A DNA stretch of 64,000 nt from Rutidosis leptorrhynchoides (GCF_046630445.1 NC_092336.1:507581001-507645000), one strand, 5' to 3'. Counted from the first letter of the stretch, positions 47,891-62,242 are shown. The notes: generated from the letters alone by a model not told the origin. Translations and numbers: made by a program.

Positions 47891-50427
47891 TGTCATACCC
47901 CCAAATAGGGCCTAGGGTATTTGTGACTAATTATATCAAATCACAGTTGTACAAACGAGAACGACTCTAAATGAGACGTTTTATTTATTAAATAAACAGC
48001 GGAAGCAATATTCAAAGTTTTACATCATAAGAGTACAGTAAATGGGAAATGTCTAAATAAAATGATAAATATGAATGATGGATTCCATGCAAGCAGCAAA
48101 GCATACATCAATCATCTAGTAGCAAGTAGCAGCTAGCTCAATCATTACCTGAGACAAAACATGATTAAAGTGTCAACCAAAAAGGTTGAGTGAAATTCAT
48201 ATATTTATAAATAATATCCAAAGTTTTAGACCACAAGATTTAGTTTAAAGTTGATCAATATAGATATATCAATCTAAAAGTGTTGCTGTAGTTTGTAATA
48301 TCGCTACTAAACAATTTACCCTATGACACCTTGTACTGTCAGTGTCGTGGAATCATTATTAAGTAACCAAAGATCAACGGTCGAATGGTTAGAGACGTTA
48401 CTCTCAATAGGCCTACTCACAATAATTAAGTTTGCATTTAAACGTAGCAATTAACGATATTACGGTAGGAATTTAGCAAGAATCAAAGCATGACAGCATA
48501 GTTAACAATTTAGTACTTGTGTCTAAGCGTAAAACAGTTATAAAGTAAGCATGTGTCTCACCCCAAAAGTTGTAAAACAGTTATGAAATAGTAAAAAGTG
48601 GGGCTATGAAGCTCACCTTAGTAGCACAAAAGAGTATTCCACGAAAGAATTGAACGGAAGTACGTGACCAAGATCTCAACCTAGAGATAGAACGTATGAT
48701 CAGACATTGCCTAACAGACAATAGTATATAGTACTATATTGATAGTAATGGTTCACTAAAGAATTTTCATTTTCGGAAGGTTACTATTTAGGGAAAGTTT
48801 CCACTTATAGTAATTTTTTTCAATTTTAGAAAGTTCGGGTTAATCTTTAGCAAGACGTTGTACAACTTTACTCAAACTTCGTTGCTATCAAATAAGTCAG
48901 GAATGACCAGATGTAACCGGGGCCCCAGGATTCTTGACCAGAATCTAAGTCATGGCATTCGAGATCCACAAGCTTACCCATAAATGGCAACCTAGACATC
49001 ATTCACTTACGACCGTGAGTAGCGATGAAGTTCACATGAATTGTACATTATCTTTGATTAACCTTCACTTTAGGTGTATACACACAACGAATTATTAATG
49101 TACTTAATAATTATATATGTGATAATATAACCTAAGTATTATTTAATATTTAGTTATTATAACTTAGTATGTCTTATATATATTAAATATAATTACCTTT
49201 AAATAAATACCTAAATTACTTCAAAAATAATAGTGTTTTATTAATCGAACATTATCCAAAAATGTCTAAATAATTAATTAAATATGTAAAAATTATATAC
49301 ATAATTTTTATAGTCTTAGTTAATCATATATATTAGTAGAAAAATTTAAGAAAACATTTTTATTATATTTTTATATTTAATTTTGTTTTTACCCTTAATT
49401 TATTCACAAAACAAGTTTAATTCTACATAATTACTAAATAAACCCAAACAATTATTTTTATAATTTTTATAAGTTTATATCAGTCTAATAACCTGTAGAA
49501 AAAATATTTAAAAAATATTTTTTATTATTTAATATTTATTCTTAATTTACCTTTGAATTACATAATAATAGAGTTTAATTATATAATAATTACTAATTCA
49601 ACCCAAGTAATTATTTTTATAATTTTTTCAGATCTATATAAGTTTTATAAACTCGTAAAAAATTATATATATTTTATTTTTGGTTAAAAGTATTTACGAA
49701 TTTTACATTGTTTTTACGTTTAAACACTACATAATTCGTATTTAATTATAAATAATATTTCATAAAATATCAAAATTATTTTTATACATCATAATACTTA
49801 TAATACTAATTATAACATATAAACATAATTAATTTCAAATTTTACAAAGAATATACAATAAATATAAATATAATCGACAATATTAAAAAAAAAAATAGAA
49901 AGTACCTCAAATTTTCTTTAATGTTTTGAGAGAACAACTTAAGTTTTAGTTTTTGGCAAGAAAATATGAATGAGGAGCCATGTATTTATAGATAAAAATG
50001 GTTGGTGAAAAGAAAAAAATAATAATAAAATAAAGGTGCCAATTTTGACAAAATAATAAAACATGTTAAAAATGTTTTTAATAAGTTTTTTGTTTTTGAA
50101 AATATTTAGTCAAAATTCATGGGCTCATTATTTAATTTATAAAAAAAAATCTTATTTCTTTTTTTTATAAGCTAAAAATATAAATAATGATTAAAATAAC
50201 TTATCATTTAATTAATAATTATGTTACATATAGTTTTATATATAATACACATTAATATTAATATTAACTAAAGTTATTTTATATAATTAGTATAAACTTT
50301 AGTTAACAAAACGTGTCTACAAAAAAAAATATTTAATCAACGTCGAATTTAATCATATATTAAGTATGGATAACAACCCTAGGGGTAAATTAGTCAATTC
50401 AAGTATGGAAATATGAGGGTTGTTATA
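47891..50427 (-). repeat. 3' LTR of element D (left)
   Basis: A 2537-bp LTR from TGTCATACCCCC to GGGTTGTTATA. Related to solo LTR E. AT-rich between 49.1 and 50.3 kb; no gene. Confidence 0.92.
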
Positions 50428-50428
50428 G

Positions 50429-50442
50429 TACCTACCCGTTAA
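50429..50442 (-). promoter_or_regulatory. 3'-LTR-adjacent 14-mer of D
   Basis: TACCTACCCGTTAA next to the 3' LTR. The identical 14-mer recurs at 52346-52359. Confidence 0.6.
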
Positions 50443-50840
50443 AGAAATTTCGTCCCGAAATTTGACAGAGATCGTCATGGTTGATAATAAGTATGTTTTC
50501 ATGACGGATATGAGTTGGAAAATAGAGTTTTATCACTATTGAGTAATAAAACAATTCGATTATGTGAAGAGTATGAGTGAAGCTATCGTAAAAAAAATGA
50601 AATGAGAAAAATAAAGATTTGTTTTAACTCTTGACGTAATTAAAGTTGATTTTCGGAATTCAAGGGATTTAAAGAAAATCTTTATAATCTGTATAAGATT
50701 TGATTCTCTGGTAATTAAGGAAATTAAAATTGCCTTGATTGTTGTGTCTGGAATTTTGCTATAAATTTGCTTCTTCTGTTTCATTATCTTCACCACTTCT
50801 GTACTTTCTTTCTCGATTCATACTTCCAAAGATTGTGAAA

Positions 50841-51209
50841 ATGCTTCATCCAGTTCTTATCCTGGATATTTTTCTGACTATCATTTCTGTCATTCTTCTT
50901 TTTCATTTACCCCCAGAGAAATCTATTTACTTCTATAATTACCTTGAGGTTATAGTGTTTTTAATTCTCCCGTGTCTTTATGTTGCTATACGCACTGATA
51001 TACACGGTTTGTAATTTTCGTGTTGTTATCGGGCTTTATATTTTCCCTTATATGTCGGAGCTCTATGCTCTTGTTTTTCCTTCCCGACTTCAAGTCAAGC
51101 GAATAATGGTCCAGAATTCGTAGGTATGGAGTTTCGAATGATCATAATATACAAAGCAGAAGGAAAGGTAATAGTACGATTTGATTTGTCAAATTACCAG
51201 AATTACTAA
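50841..51209 (+). CDS. Conserved antisense two-part ORF in element D
   Basis: A homologue of 16573-16953 in element B. Part one is 50841-51014 (57 residues, MLHPVLIL... DIHGL, two hydrophobic segments). A GT-AG segment of 84 nt (51011-51094, with a strong pyrimidine tract before CAAG) can be removed to join it in frame to 51095-51209, giving about 94 residues with ANNGPEF, EFRMII and RFD conserved. The equal length of the removable segment and the kept frame in both elements argue for coding. Against it, surrounding noncoding sequence is also conserved. It lies antisense to the element, about 400 bp from the 3' LTR. Confidence 0.4.
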
Positions 51210-53125
51210 GGATAGAACTATCAAGAATATATGTTCTTGATATGTTCAGAGGTTAAGTAGAATGTAAAAGTCACTTAACATGGAAAATGATGATTATAAA
51301 GTCTATGAATCATCATCTTCCATTAAAAATTTAGCATGACTTACTGTAATATAATCACGTTGGCCTGACGTCATTATATTATACTAACTCATGCTTCAAT
51401 TCCCAACACTACTTCAAATCATTCAAAATTTAAACTTGTATGTTACAGAAATATAGAAACTAAAACAGTTTCCTTTATTATGTAACACAGATAGTGCGAA
51501 GTGATAAATAATTTTGGACAAGAATAGTTATGAATGTATCTTCAGAAATATGGAGGATATTTATAACGAAAGATACGATGAAATCTTAGAATTTTCTAAG
51601 ATCAAATGATAACGAGGAAAATTCTTCTGTAAGGATTTAGAATGCGTAAGGAGATCTTTTGTGATTTTCATCAGAAATCGAATCATCTAGATTCTTTGAT
51701 TACAGGTTTAGTCCTTGTGATTTGTCCACGGTCTCCTTCATGGTTTGCTCAATCCGTTTTTCAGCACCAAATTTTCTATCGAGCCTCTCTCACCCCATTC
51801 TTTATCATCAAACTCCTGGCCATTTAGGCCATCTACAATTTTGCTATTTCCTCTGCATTTAATGCAGCCATATTTGAATCGTCGGTTATCAATCTGAGAT
51901 GGTTTCAAGAAATTTCATTTTTAGATGATTGAACGCTGATTGTGATCGTCAAGATTCAAAGGATGTTTTCAAAAATTTTGAATTTGAAGTGTTTAAGCGT
52001 AAGATGCATCCATCAATGGATCTAACAGTTGACGAAGAAATGTTTGTGATTTTCAAAAGTAAGGAATGGTAAGTTCGGTGGTTTGATGTGATAATTCATC
52101 ATAGAATACGAATGAATATAATTCATGAATGTAGTGATCTTTAAGAAGATAACACTTGCTAAAGCTTTACTTAAATTCCGATATGTCAAAATCAGAATAT
52201 GTATTTGAATTTGTATGAAAATGGTTGTTCTTTAGTGAACGGATACATATGTGGATGTAAGTAGTATAGTTAATGACTATTGAATCAGAATTGAAGAATG
52301 TACGGTGTAACATATTAATGTGAGATATAAATATTTCTCGGGTATTACCTACCCGTTAAAATATTTTCACCGTCAACAGTTTGTACAATAGAATATTTAA
52401 TTAAAATCTTTATGAAAATATACGTACATATATATTTTCTTTCAGATGTAATCATGGATTTAATGAGTTAATATAATATTAAACTCATTTGATTTACGGT
52501 TGAAATGAGAATTAATAATCTCCAAAACCTTAGAGATTTCATAATTGTCGCGAAATATTTCGCTAATGAAGTTATGAATCAATACTTTATCGTTCATTGT
52601 TATTGATATATCTCGGTATATGATGTTGGTGCTCGTGGATTTCTTGTGAAATTCACAAGGCACGAATAATGTTTTCTAGAAAGTTTTGAGTACATCGAAA
52701 ATGGAAGTGTAAAATCAAACATGTATTTGAATAATACACTTGATTTATTATGAAAATGGAGTTTAGTGTGCTGAAGCAGTGATTAACGATTGTTAAGTCA
52801 TTAACGAAGAATGTACATCATAGCATATTAGTGATATGAATTAACCGAGTAGTATTTACTAGTTAAGATTCACACGTAATAGCTTAGTACGAAAAGATTT
52901 ATTATTGTTCCAAACCATATATATATAAAGTATACATATATAATTCTTCAGGAAGAATGAGTCAATACATCTTAACTCATTATTACTAATATTCCTTGGT
53001 ATCTATGGGGCGTATGATGTTAATGTTTGAGGTACTGAGTGTGATGTTGAGGCGTGGAATGCAGATGTTGTTGTTGGTGAAGCTGATGTTGTTGGCGGTG
53101 ATGCTGATGGTACTGGTGGTGCTGG
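51210..53125. other. Noncoding interior of element D
   Basis: No gene supported. Parallels B in order. A segment with 'gaagaatgtac' and 'catattaatg/catattagtg' appears twice (near 52.28 and 52.81 kb), so there is an internal duplication. Confidence 0.5.
52346..52359 (-). promoter_or_regulatory. Internal copy of the 14-mer in D
   Basis: An exact TACCTACCCGTTAA, followed by 'aatattttcacc' as in B at 19147. It lies downstream, in element sense, of the ORF at 53126-53539. Confidence 0.5.
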
Positions 53126-53539
53126 TTATGCTGCTGGTGTTGCTGCTGGTGCTCGTAGGTTTTGCACCATATTTTCCAAAGCTACTACTCGAGCGCGAAG
53201 CTAGTTGACTTCTTCTATTATTCCGGGATGATTGGCGGTTCGGACAAGGGGATGAATAAGATCTGAAATTCTAGTTATTATATATTCGTGACGGGATATC
53301 CTGGAAATGAGGGTGAAAATAGTGTTCCGAACGGGTTCGCCGGTAAGTGCTTTAGGTTCTTCACCAATAGGGCAATGTGGTGGGTGAAAAGGATCACCTT
53401 CTTCACTTCTCCATTGATTAAGTAGACTACGAACCCACCCCCAATTCATCCAGAAAAGGTGATGACTAATTGGTTGGTTCATTCCGGTTACGCTGCCAGT
53501 AGAGCTTGAGGAGTTCGAGGAATCAAGTGAGAAATCCAT
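53126..53539 (-). pseudogene. Serine-rich sense ORF of element D
   Basis: From ATG 53539 (MDFSLDSSNSSSSTGS) open to TAG 53201-53203, then 24 more codons to TAA 53126-53128. The protein has FWMNWGWVRSLLNQWRSEEG and LTGEPVRNTIFTL in common with 19458-20033 of B, followed by an ALENMVQNLR coil and an Ala/Pro tail. Only one internal stop separates it from full length. No known domain; possibly the remnant of an accessory protein like that encoded upstream of gag in C. Confidence 0.55.
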
Positions 53540-54442
53540 ATTATCTGATCGGAATAAGGGTTTTTGTTATAAGATGAGTGTTGAATATTGAATGATATAT
53601 TTGTCTTCTTGATATACGTATATATAGTAAAAAGATTTCCGTAATTTACAGAGGAAATTTAGAAAAAGTGTTAGACAAAGTGTATTAAGATAGATATGAT
53701 AAGATATAATAAGATATGATGTGTCTATACACCAATAATAGCATTATGACGTGTCGAGATCATAAAATGATAAGTATGTAATCTGATAATCTTTCGATTA
53801 AAGACTTTCAATTCGTAATGGCCTATTCAGGTCTAGGGACTTGAGCTATAGGATCCTTTAAGTCGATAATCCAAACCCTTCTATTCTAGAGTTTCGTAGA
53901 CGCCATCCGTCAAGAAAATTCAATGATAAAAAATAACGAGAAATCAAAGATTTAAAAGTAATGAATATGAGTAGTGATGACATTATAATGTCTTTGAGAT
54001 TCTCGATAACTCAATGACATTTTCCGGTTCACAAACCGATGCATAAAGGTATAAAGCATATAGGTACGTGATATAACAAGGAGGTTATATACGTTTGAGT
54101 ATGAATAGTAACAAATATAGGAGTTTCAAAAATCATGGATAACATTTCATATAATACATATGTAATACACAAAACTATGATAGATGACATAGGAATGTCG
54201 AGAACGGTGTCGCATTTAAATGTGGTGGCGAAATTGAATAGTACTTAAGAAAGTGAGCAGAGTTCTTAGGTTGGCTCGACATTCTAAGATAAGTAAAGTT
54301 TCTAAAGTATAGTGTAGCATTTAACAGTTTAAGGCAACAATTAAAGGCACTATAGTCAAGGAAAGTTGTAGTCCTACATTGCTAAGGTACCTAATTGTAT
54401 AAGGCACACATAAAATGCAATCCTAGTTCTCTACAACAGCCT
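53540..54442. other. Leader of element D
   Basis: Noncoding between primer site and ORF. Unlike B, it does not share the C-type leader. Confidence 0.5.
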
Positions 54443-54454
54443 GCTCTGATACCA
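54443..54454 (-). promoter_or_regulatory. Primer-binding site of D (tRNA-iMet type)
   Basis: TGGTATCAGAGC on the minus strand, three bases from the LTR start at 54458. Confidence 0.92.
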
Positions 54455-54457
54455 ATC

Positions 54458-57009
54458 TGTCATACCCCCAAATAGGGCCTAGGGTATTTGTGACTAATTA
54501 TATCAAATCACAGTTGTACAAACGAGAACGACTCTAAATGAGACGTTTTATTTATTAAATAAACAGCGAAAGCATTATTCAAAGTTTTACATCATAAGAG
54601 TACAGTAAATGGGAAATGTCTAAATAAAATGATAAATATGAATGATGGATTCCATGCAAGCAGCAAAGCATACATCAATCATCTAGTAGCAAGTAGCAGC
54701 TAGCTCAATCATTACCTGAGACAAAATATGCTTAAAGTGTCAACCAAAAAGGTTGAGTGAAATTCATAGATTTATAAATAATATCCAAAGTTTTAGACCA
54801 CAAGATTTAGTTTAAAGTTGATCAATATAGATATATCAATCTAAAAGTGTTGTTGTAGTTTGTAATATCGCTACTAAAAAATTTACCCTATGACACCTTG
54901 TACTGTCAGTGTCATGGAATCATTATTATGTAACCAAAGACTAACGGTCGAATGGTTAGAGACGTTACTCTCAATAGGCCTACTCACAATAATTAAGTTT
55001 GCATTTAAACGTAGCAATTAACGATATTACGGTAGGAATTTAGCATAAATCAAAGCATGACAGCATAGTTAACAATTTAGTACTTGTGTCTAAGCGTAAA
55101 ACAGTTATAAAGTAAGCATGTGTCTCACCCCAAAAGTTGTAAAACAGTTATGAAACAGTAAAAAGTGGGGCTATGAAGTTCACCTTAGTAGCACAAAAGA
55201 GTATTCCACGAAAAAATTGAATGGAAGGACTTGACCAAGATCTCAACCTAGAGATAGAACGTATGATCAGACATTGCCTAACAGACAATAGTATATAGTA
55301 CTATATTGATAGTAATGGTTCACTAAAGAATTTCCATTTTCAGAAGGTTACTATTTATGGAAAGTTTCCACTTATTGTAATTTTTTTCAATTTTAGAAAG
55401 TTTCGGTTAATCTTTAGCAAGACGTTGTACAACTTTACTCAAACTTCGTTGCTATCAAATAAGTCAGGAATGACCAGATGTAACCGGGGGCCCAGGATTC
55501 TTGACCAGAATCTAAGTCATGGCATTCGAGATCCACAAGCTTACCCATAAATGGCAACCTAAACATTATTCACTTACGACCGTGAGTACCGATGAAGTTC
55601 ACATGAATTGTACATTATCTTTGATTAACCTTCACTTTAGGTGTATACACACAACGAATTATTAATGTACTTAATAATTATATATGTGATAATATAACCT
55701 AAGTATTATTTAATATTTAGTTATTATACCTTAGTATGTCTTATATATATTAAATATAATTACCTTTAAATAAATACCTAAATTACTTCAAAAATAATAG
55801 TGTTTTATTAATCGAACATTATCCAAAAATGTCTAAATAATTAACTAAATATGTAAAAATTATATACATAATTTTTATAGTCTTAGTTAATCATATATAT
55901 TAGTAGAAAAATTTAAGAAAATGTTTTTATTTTATTTTTTATATTTATTTTTGTTTTTACCCTTAATTTATTCACAAAACAAGTTTAATTCTACATAATT
56001 ACTAAATAAACCTAAACAATTATTTTTATAATTTTTATAAGTTTCTATCAGTATAATAACCTGTAGAAAAAATATTTAAAAAATATTTTTTATTATTTAA
56101 TATTTATTCTTAATTTACCTTCGAATTACATAATAATAGAGTTTAATTATATAATAATTACCAATTCGACCCAAGTAATTATTTTTATAATTTTTTCAGA
56201 TCTATATAAGTTTTATAAACTCATAAAAAATTATATATATTTTATTTTTGGTTAAAAGTATTTATTACGAATTTTACATTGTTTTTACGTTTAAACACTA
56301 CATAATTCATATTTAATTATAAATAATATTTCATAAATTATCAAAATTATTTTTATACATCATAATACTTATAATACTAATTATAACATATAAACATAAT
56401 TAATTTCAAATTTTACAAAGAATATACAATAAATATAAATATAATCGACAATATTAAAAAAATAATAATAAAAATAGAAAGTACCTCAAATTTTCTTCAA
56501 TGTTTTGAGAGAACAACTTAAGTTTTAATTTTTGGCAAGAAAATATGAATGAGGAGCCATGTATTTATAAATAAAAATAGTTGGTGAAAAGAAAAAAATA
56601 ATAATAAAATAAAGGTGCCAATTTTGACAAAATAATAAAAACATGTTAAAAATATTTTTAATAAGTTTTTTTGTTTTTGAAAATATTTAGTCAAAATTCA
56701 TGGGCTTATTATTTAATTTATAAAAAAAATCTTATTTCTTTTTTTTTATAAGCTAAAAATATAAATAATGATTAAAATAACTTATCATTTAATTAATAAT
56801 TATGTTACATATAGTTTTATATATAATACACATTAATATTAATATTAACTAAAGTTATTTTATATAATTAGTATAAACTTTAGTTAACAAAACGTGTCGA
56901 CAAAAAAAAAATATTTAATCAACGTCGAATTTAATCATATATTAAGTATGTATAACAACTCTAGGGGCAAATTAGTCAATTCAAGTATGGAAATATGAGG
57001 GTTGTTATA
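54458..57009 (-). repeat. 5' LTR of element D (right)
   Basis: 2552 bp, very similar to 47891-50427 with scattered substitutions and small length changes in A/T runs. Confidence 0.92.
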
Positions 57010-57062
57010 CGATACCCAGGTATTTTTGCTAGATTTAAGTTGTGTAACTCTGTTGATATATA

Positions 57063-57273
57063 GACGCAAGACAATCCTTGCGTCTTTGCGTATACCTCAC
57101 ACTGTACACAAGGTGATATTTGTGTCTATGCGTATGTAATAAGTTTAACTTTGCATATGCACGCAAGGTAAACCTTGCATCCTTGCGACTCGTGTATAGG
57201 TTATGCAAGGTAAACCTTGCGTCCTTGCGTCTCAAAAAAACCATACGCAAGTTAATCCTTGCGTCCTTGCGTC
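57063..57273. repeat. CGCAAG/CTTGCG hairpin repeat, cluster 2 (end of intron 1)
   Basis: Five units of the form ACGCAAG-N(4-8)-CTTGCGT followed by CTTGCGT. One unit near 57110-57135 reads ACACAA/TTGTGT, a paired change that keeps the stem. Confidence 0.75.
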
Positions 57274-57634
57274 TGTGTGATTTTCTTCTGATGTTCTTCT
57301 GACTTTTATAGGGCTATGTGGAAGGTAAATTGACCATGAAGAATATGTTGACCGTGATTCCTCAGGTCAAGAAAATGTTGACTGTACAACAAGAAAAACT
57401 ATTTAGAAGTACATGCTTTGGTCCCTGGTTAGATCTTTCATACACGGGTAATGATCCTGGACTAGTACATGCCATGCTCCAACGGAAATGTGAGCGTTCA
57501 TCAAAATTGGATGCTAGTAAGTATCCGGAAGAGCAACAAGATATATGGTTTCATTTTTCTCCTAATTTTATGATTAGATATGGTCGGCGTGAATTTTGTT
57601 TAGTCACTGGATTTTTGTTTGGTAGCCGGACGGA

Positions 57635-60600
57635 TGTAGTGACCCGAACTTTTCCATGTTTATATTTATTAATTGAGATTGATATTTACATGACTAAATG
57701 TTTCCAACGTGTTAAGCAATTAAATTTGTTAAGACTTGATTAAATGAAATAAGTTTCATATAGACAATTGATCACCCAAGTTGACCGGCGATTCACGAAC
57801 GTTACAAATTTGTAAAAACTACATGTTGTGGTATATATAAGTGTTGTAAAAGTCGGCCGACTTGGCCGACGCGTCGGCCGATGCGTTGTTTTTTTGGGTT
57901 CTCCGTTCCGTTTTTTTAAAAACGACTCAAAAGACGGTTAAAGCTAAAAGTTCGGTCAAAGTCTGTCAAAGACGATCAAAGTTGGTCAAAAACGGTCAAA
58001 ATAGTCAAATTTTCATCAAGATGTGATATGTTTTAAAATTAGGGTTTGTTTTCATTTTTTAGGCCGCTCTTTTCTCTGTGTCCTTACTGATTATGTACTC
58101 GGTAACATTAATTGAGTTTGAAGTTTGATTGTATTTAAATTCAAGTTCTTATTTAAGAAAATTATAGTACAAAATCAACTATTTTATACATATATAAATA
58201 TATATTTAAGAAATTATTAATAAAGTCAACATTGGTCAACGACCGACGCGTCCCCGACTCGGCCGACGCGTCCTTTTTAGGCCTCGACCGATGCGTCCCC
58301 GACTCGCGACTTTTACAACCTATATATAGACATATATATATATATATGGTTGACATGAGATTATGATGAGTAAGTATCTCACTAAGTATATTAACAATGT
58401 GTGATATACATAAGAAATGAGATTACTATGTTAAGAAACTCGAAATGATATATATAACGATTATCGTTATGATAACGTCTACTAAATACATATGTATCAT
58501 ATTAAGATATTGATACACTATATTTAACATGATAAAATGATATTTAAATATATCATTAAGTGTGTTAACAATGAACTACATATGTAAAAACAAGACTACT
58601 GACTCAAGAATTACGAAACGAGACTTATATGTAACGATTATCGTTGTAACGATTATCGTTGTAACGATATTTTAATGTATATATATCATATTAAGAGATA
58701 TTAATACATCATAATATCATGATAATATAATAATTTAACATCTCATTTGATATAATAAACATTGGGTTAACAACATTAATTGAGATCGTTAACTTAAAGG
58801 TTTCAAAACAACACTTACATGTAACGACTAACGAAGACTTAACGACTCCATTAGAATGTATATACATGTTGTGTTTTGATATGTATTCTTACACTTTTGA
58901 AAGACTTCAAGACACATATCAAAGTACTTCTACTTAACAAAAATGCTTACAATTACATCCTCGTTCAGTTTCATCAACAATTCTACTCGTATGCACCCGT
59001 ATTCGTACTCGTACAATACACAACTTTTATATGTATGTACTATTGGTATATATACTCCAATGATCAGCTCTTAGCAGCCCATGTGAGTCACCTAACACAT
59101 GTGGGAACCATCATTTGGCAACTAGCATGAATATCTCATAAAATTACAAAAATATTAGTAATCATTCATGACTTATTTACATGAAAACAAAATTACATAT
59201 CCTTTATATCTAATCCATATACCAACGACCAAAAACACCTACAAACACTTTCATTCTTAAATTTTCTTCATCTAATTGATCTCTCTCAAATTCCATCTTC
59301 AAGTTCTAAGTGTTCTTCATAAATTCCTTAAGTATAGTTTCATAAAAATCAAGAATACTTCCAAGTTTGCAAGTCTACTTCCAAGCTTTCTAATCCATTT
59401 CAAGTAATCATCTAAGATAAAGGAACCTTTGTTATTTATAGTAGGTTATCTTTCTAATTCAAGGTAATATTCATATTCAAACTTTGATTCAATTTCTACA
59501 ACTATAACAATCTTATTTCGAGTGAAAATCTTACTTGAACTGTTTTCGTGTCATGATTCTGCTTCAAGAACTTTCAAGCCATCCAAGGATCCTTTGAAGC
59601 TAGATCCATTTTTCTCATTTCCAGTAGTTTTATCCAGAAAACTTGAGGTAGTAATGATGTTCATAACATCATTCGATTCATACATATAAAGCTATCTTAT
59701 TCGAAGGTTTAAACTTGTAATCACTAGAACATAGTTTAGTTAATTCTAAACTTGTTCGCAAGCAAAAGTTAATCCTTCTAACTTGACTTTTAAAATCAAC
59801 TAAACACATGTTCTATATCTATATGATATGCTAACTTAATGATTTAAAACCTGGAAACACGATGAACACCATAAAATCGAATATACGCCGTCGTAGTGAA
59901 ACGGGGGGCTGTTTTGGTTTGGATAATTAAAAACTATGATAAACTTTGATTTAAAAGTTGTTATTCTGGGAAAATGATTTTTCATATGAACATGAAACTA
60001 TATCCAAAAATCTTGGTTAAACTCAAAGTGAAAGTATGTTTTTCAAAATGGTCATCAAGATGTCGTTCTTTCGACGGAAATGACTACCTCTTTAGTAATT
60101 GACATGTAACTTAAATTTCCGATTATAAACCTATACTTTTTATACTTGGATTCTTAAATTAGAGTTCAATATGAAACCATAGCAATTTGATTTACTCAAA
60201 ACGGATTTAAAATGAAGAAGTTATGGGTAAAACAAGATTGGATATTTTTGATCTTTTTAGCTACTGGAAATGTTTAACAAATCTATACAAATCATATCCT
60301 AGCTAACTTATATTGTATTATACATGTATTCTAATATATTATGTAATCTTGGGATACCATAGACACGTATGCAAATGTTTTGACATATCATATCGACCCA
60401 TGTATATATATTATTTGGAACAACCATAGACACTCTATATGCAGTAATGTTGGAGTTAGCTATACAGGGTTGAGGTTGATTCCAAAAATATATATACTTT
60501 GAGTTGTGATCTAGCCTGAGACGTGTATACACTGGGTTGTGGATTGATTCAAGATACTATATATCGATTTATTTCTGTACATCTAACGGTGGACAACTAG

Positions 60601-61598
60601 TTGTAGGTTACTAACGAGGACAGCTGACTTAATACACTCAAATCTTTAAAACATAATAAAAATGATTGTAATTATATTTTGATCATACTTTGATATATAT
60701 GTACATATTTGTATAGGTTCGTGAATCGATCCGTGGCCAAGTCTTATTTCCGAGGAAGGAAATATCTGTGAAAGTGAGTTATAGTCCCACTTTTAAAATC
60801 TAATATTTTTGGGATGAGAATACATGCAGGTTTTATAAATGATTTACAAAATAGACACAAGTACGTGAAACTACATTCTATGGTTGAATTATCGAAATCG
60901 AATATGCCCCTTTTTCTGGTAATCTAAGAATTAGGGAACAGACACCCTAATTGACGCGAATCCTAAAGATAGATCTATTGGGCCTAACAAACCTCATCCA
61001 AAGTACCGGATGGTTTAGTACTTCGAAATTTATATCATATCAGAAGGGTGTCCCGAAATGATGGGGATATTCTTATATATGCATCTTGTTAATGTCGGTT
61101 ATCAGGTGTTCACCATATGAATGATTTTTATCTCTATGTATGGGATGTGAATTGAAATATGAAATCTTGTGATCTATTGTTACGATTTGATATATATAGG
61201 TTAAACCTATAACTCACCAACATTTTTGTTGATGTTTAAAGCATGTTTATTCTCAGGTGAATACTAAGAGCTTCCGCTATTGCATACTAAAATAAGGACA
61301 AGATTTGGAGTCCATGTTTGTATGATATTGTGTAAAAACTGCATTCAAGAAACATATGTCGATGTAATATATTTCTATTGTAAACCATTATGTAATGGTC
61401 GTGTGTAAACAGTATATTTTAGATTATCATTATTTGATAATCTACGTAATGCTTTGAAACCTTTATTGATAAAATAAAGGTTATGGTTGTTTTAAAAATG
61501 AATGCAGTCTTTGAAAAACGTCTCATATAGAGGTCAAAACCTCGCAACAAAATCAATTAATATGGAACGTTTATAATCAATATGAACGGGACATTTCA
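57635..61598 (+). mobile_element. Solo LTR G inserted in an exon
   Basis: 3964 bp from TGTAGTGACCCGAAC to GGGACATTTCA with ACGGA at 57630-57634 and 61599-61603. No primer site or interior, so a solo LTR. It shares blocks with LTR C (for example around 59900) and the conserved module at 61212-61278, which set its sense to the plus strand. It contains MITE H and tandem 'gtaacgattatcgtt' units at about 58.63-58.66 kb. Confidence 0.9.
57843..58319. mobile_element. MITE H inside LTR G
   Basis: 477 bp with terminal inverted repeats GTTGTAAAAGTCG and (inverted) GTTGTAAAAGTCG. Inside each end are repeated GCCGACGCGTCGGC-type palindromes. The middle has 'ggtcaaa' repeats near 57953-58010. It has no transposase. 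Target duplication unclear in the TA-rich context, and the superfamily is not determined. Confidence 0.65.
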
Positions 61599-62242
61599 AC
61601 GGACATGGCACATTACATCCCTCGAAATTATGAATCTAAGACCGCACCCATTAGACGGCGTTGTTTTCCAGTGCGTGCCGATGCCAGCAACATTTTGGTT
61701 AGTGATATACAAAACATCCTTATCAAAAAACAAGGTGATGTAAAGGTTTCCAAGGTTAGTGACGATGATATCGTTCGACTAGCTATAATTTTGATCGTAG
61801 AGAGAGCGTTTATGGAGAAGCAGGGGCAACATGTTGTTAGTAAACAGTTTCTATGGTTGGTTGAAGATTTCAATAAGGTAAACGCGTACCCATGGGGGTC
61901 TCGTATTTGGGATGCTAATTACTCAGCGGTTAGCGAAGGTTTTGAGGTTCGAGAAAGCCAATTAGAGAGTGGGGGTGAAAAGGCGTACACTTTGGCTGGT
62001 TTTATGTGGGCATTTAAGATTTGGATCCTCGAGGCATACCGTCGTACCATTAAGAGTTTTGCAACCAAAACTGACAAGGATGGAGTACCAAGAGCTTTAT
62101 TTTGGAAGCGTTCATCTGCTGAAACCTTTACAGTGTCTGACTACCTAAAGCTTTTACATATAATGGTTAGTTAATGAAACCAAGAGCTTTTTATATAGTA
62201 TATATACAGCAGTTTATGTTTGATCTGATCAGTTTTGTGTAT

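Larger units (their letters stand above)
47891..57009 (-). mobile_element. Element D: non-autonomous LTR retrotransposon
   Basis: LTRs 47891-50427 and 54458-57009 flank a 4.0 kb interior. A tRNA-iMet primer site is on the right, so the element runs on the minus strand. Target duplication CGATA is at 47886-47890 and 57010-57014. No gag-pol. The interior is homologous to that of B over much of its length though the LTRs differ. Both LTRs end TTATA on the plus strand, so in element sense they begin TA instead of the usual TG. Confidence 0.92.
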
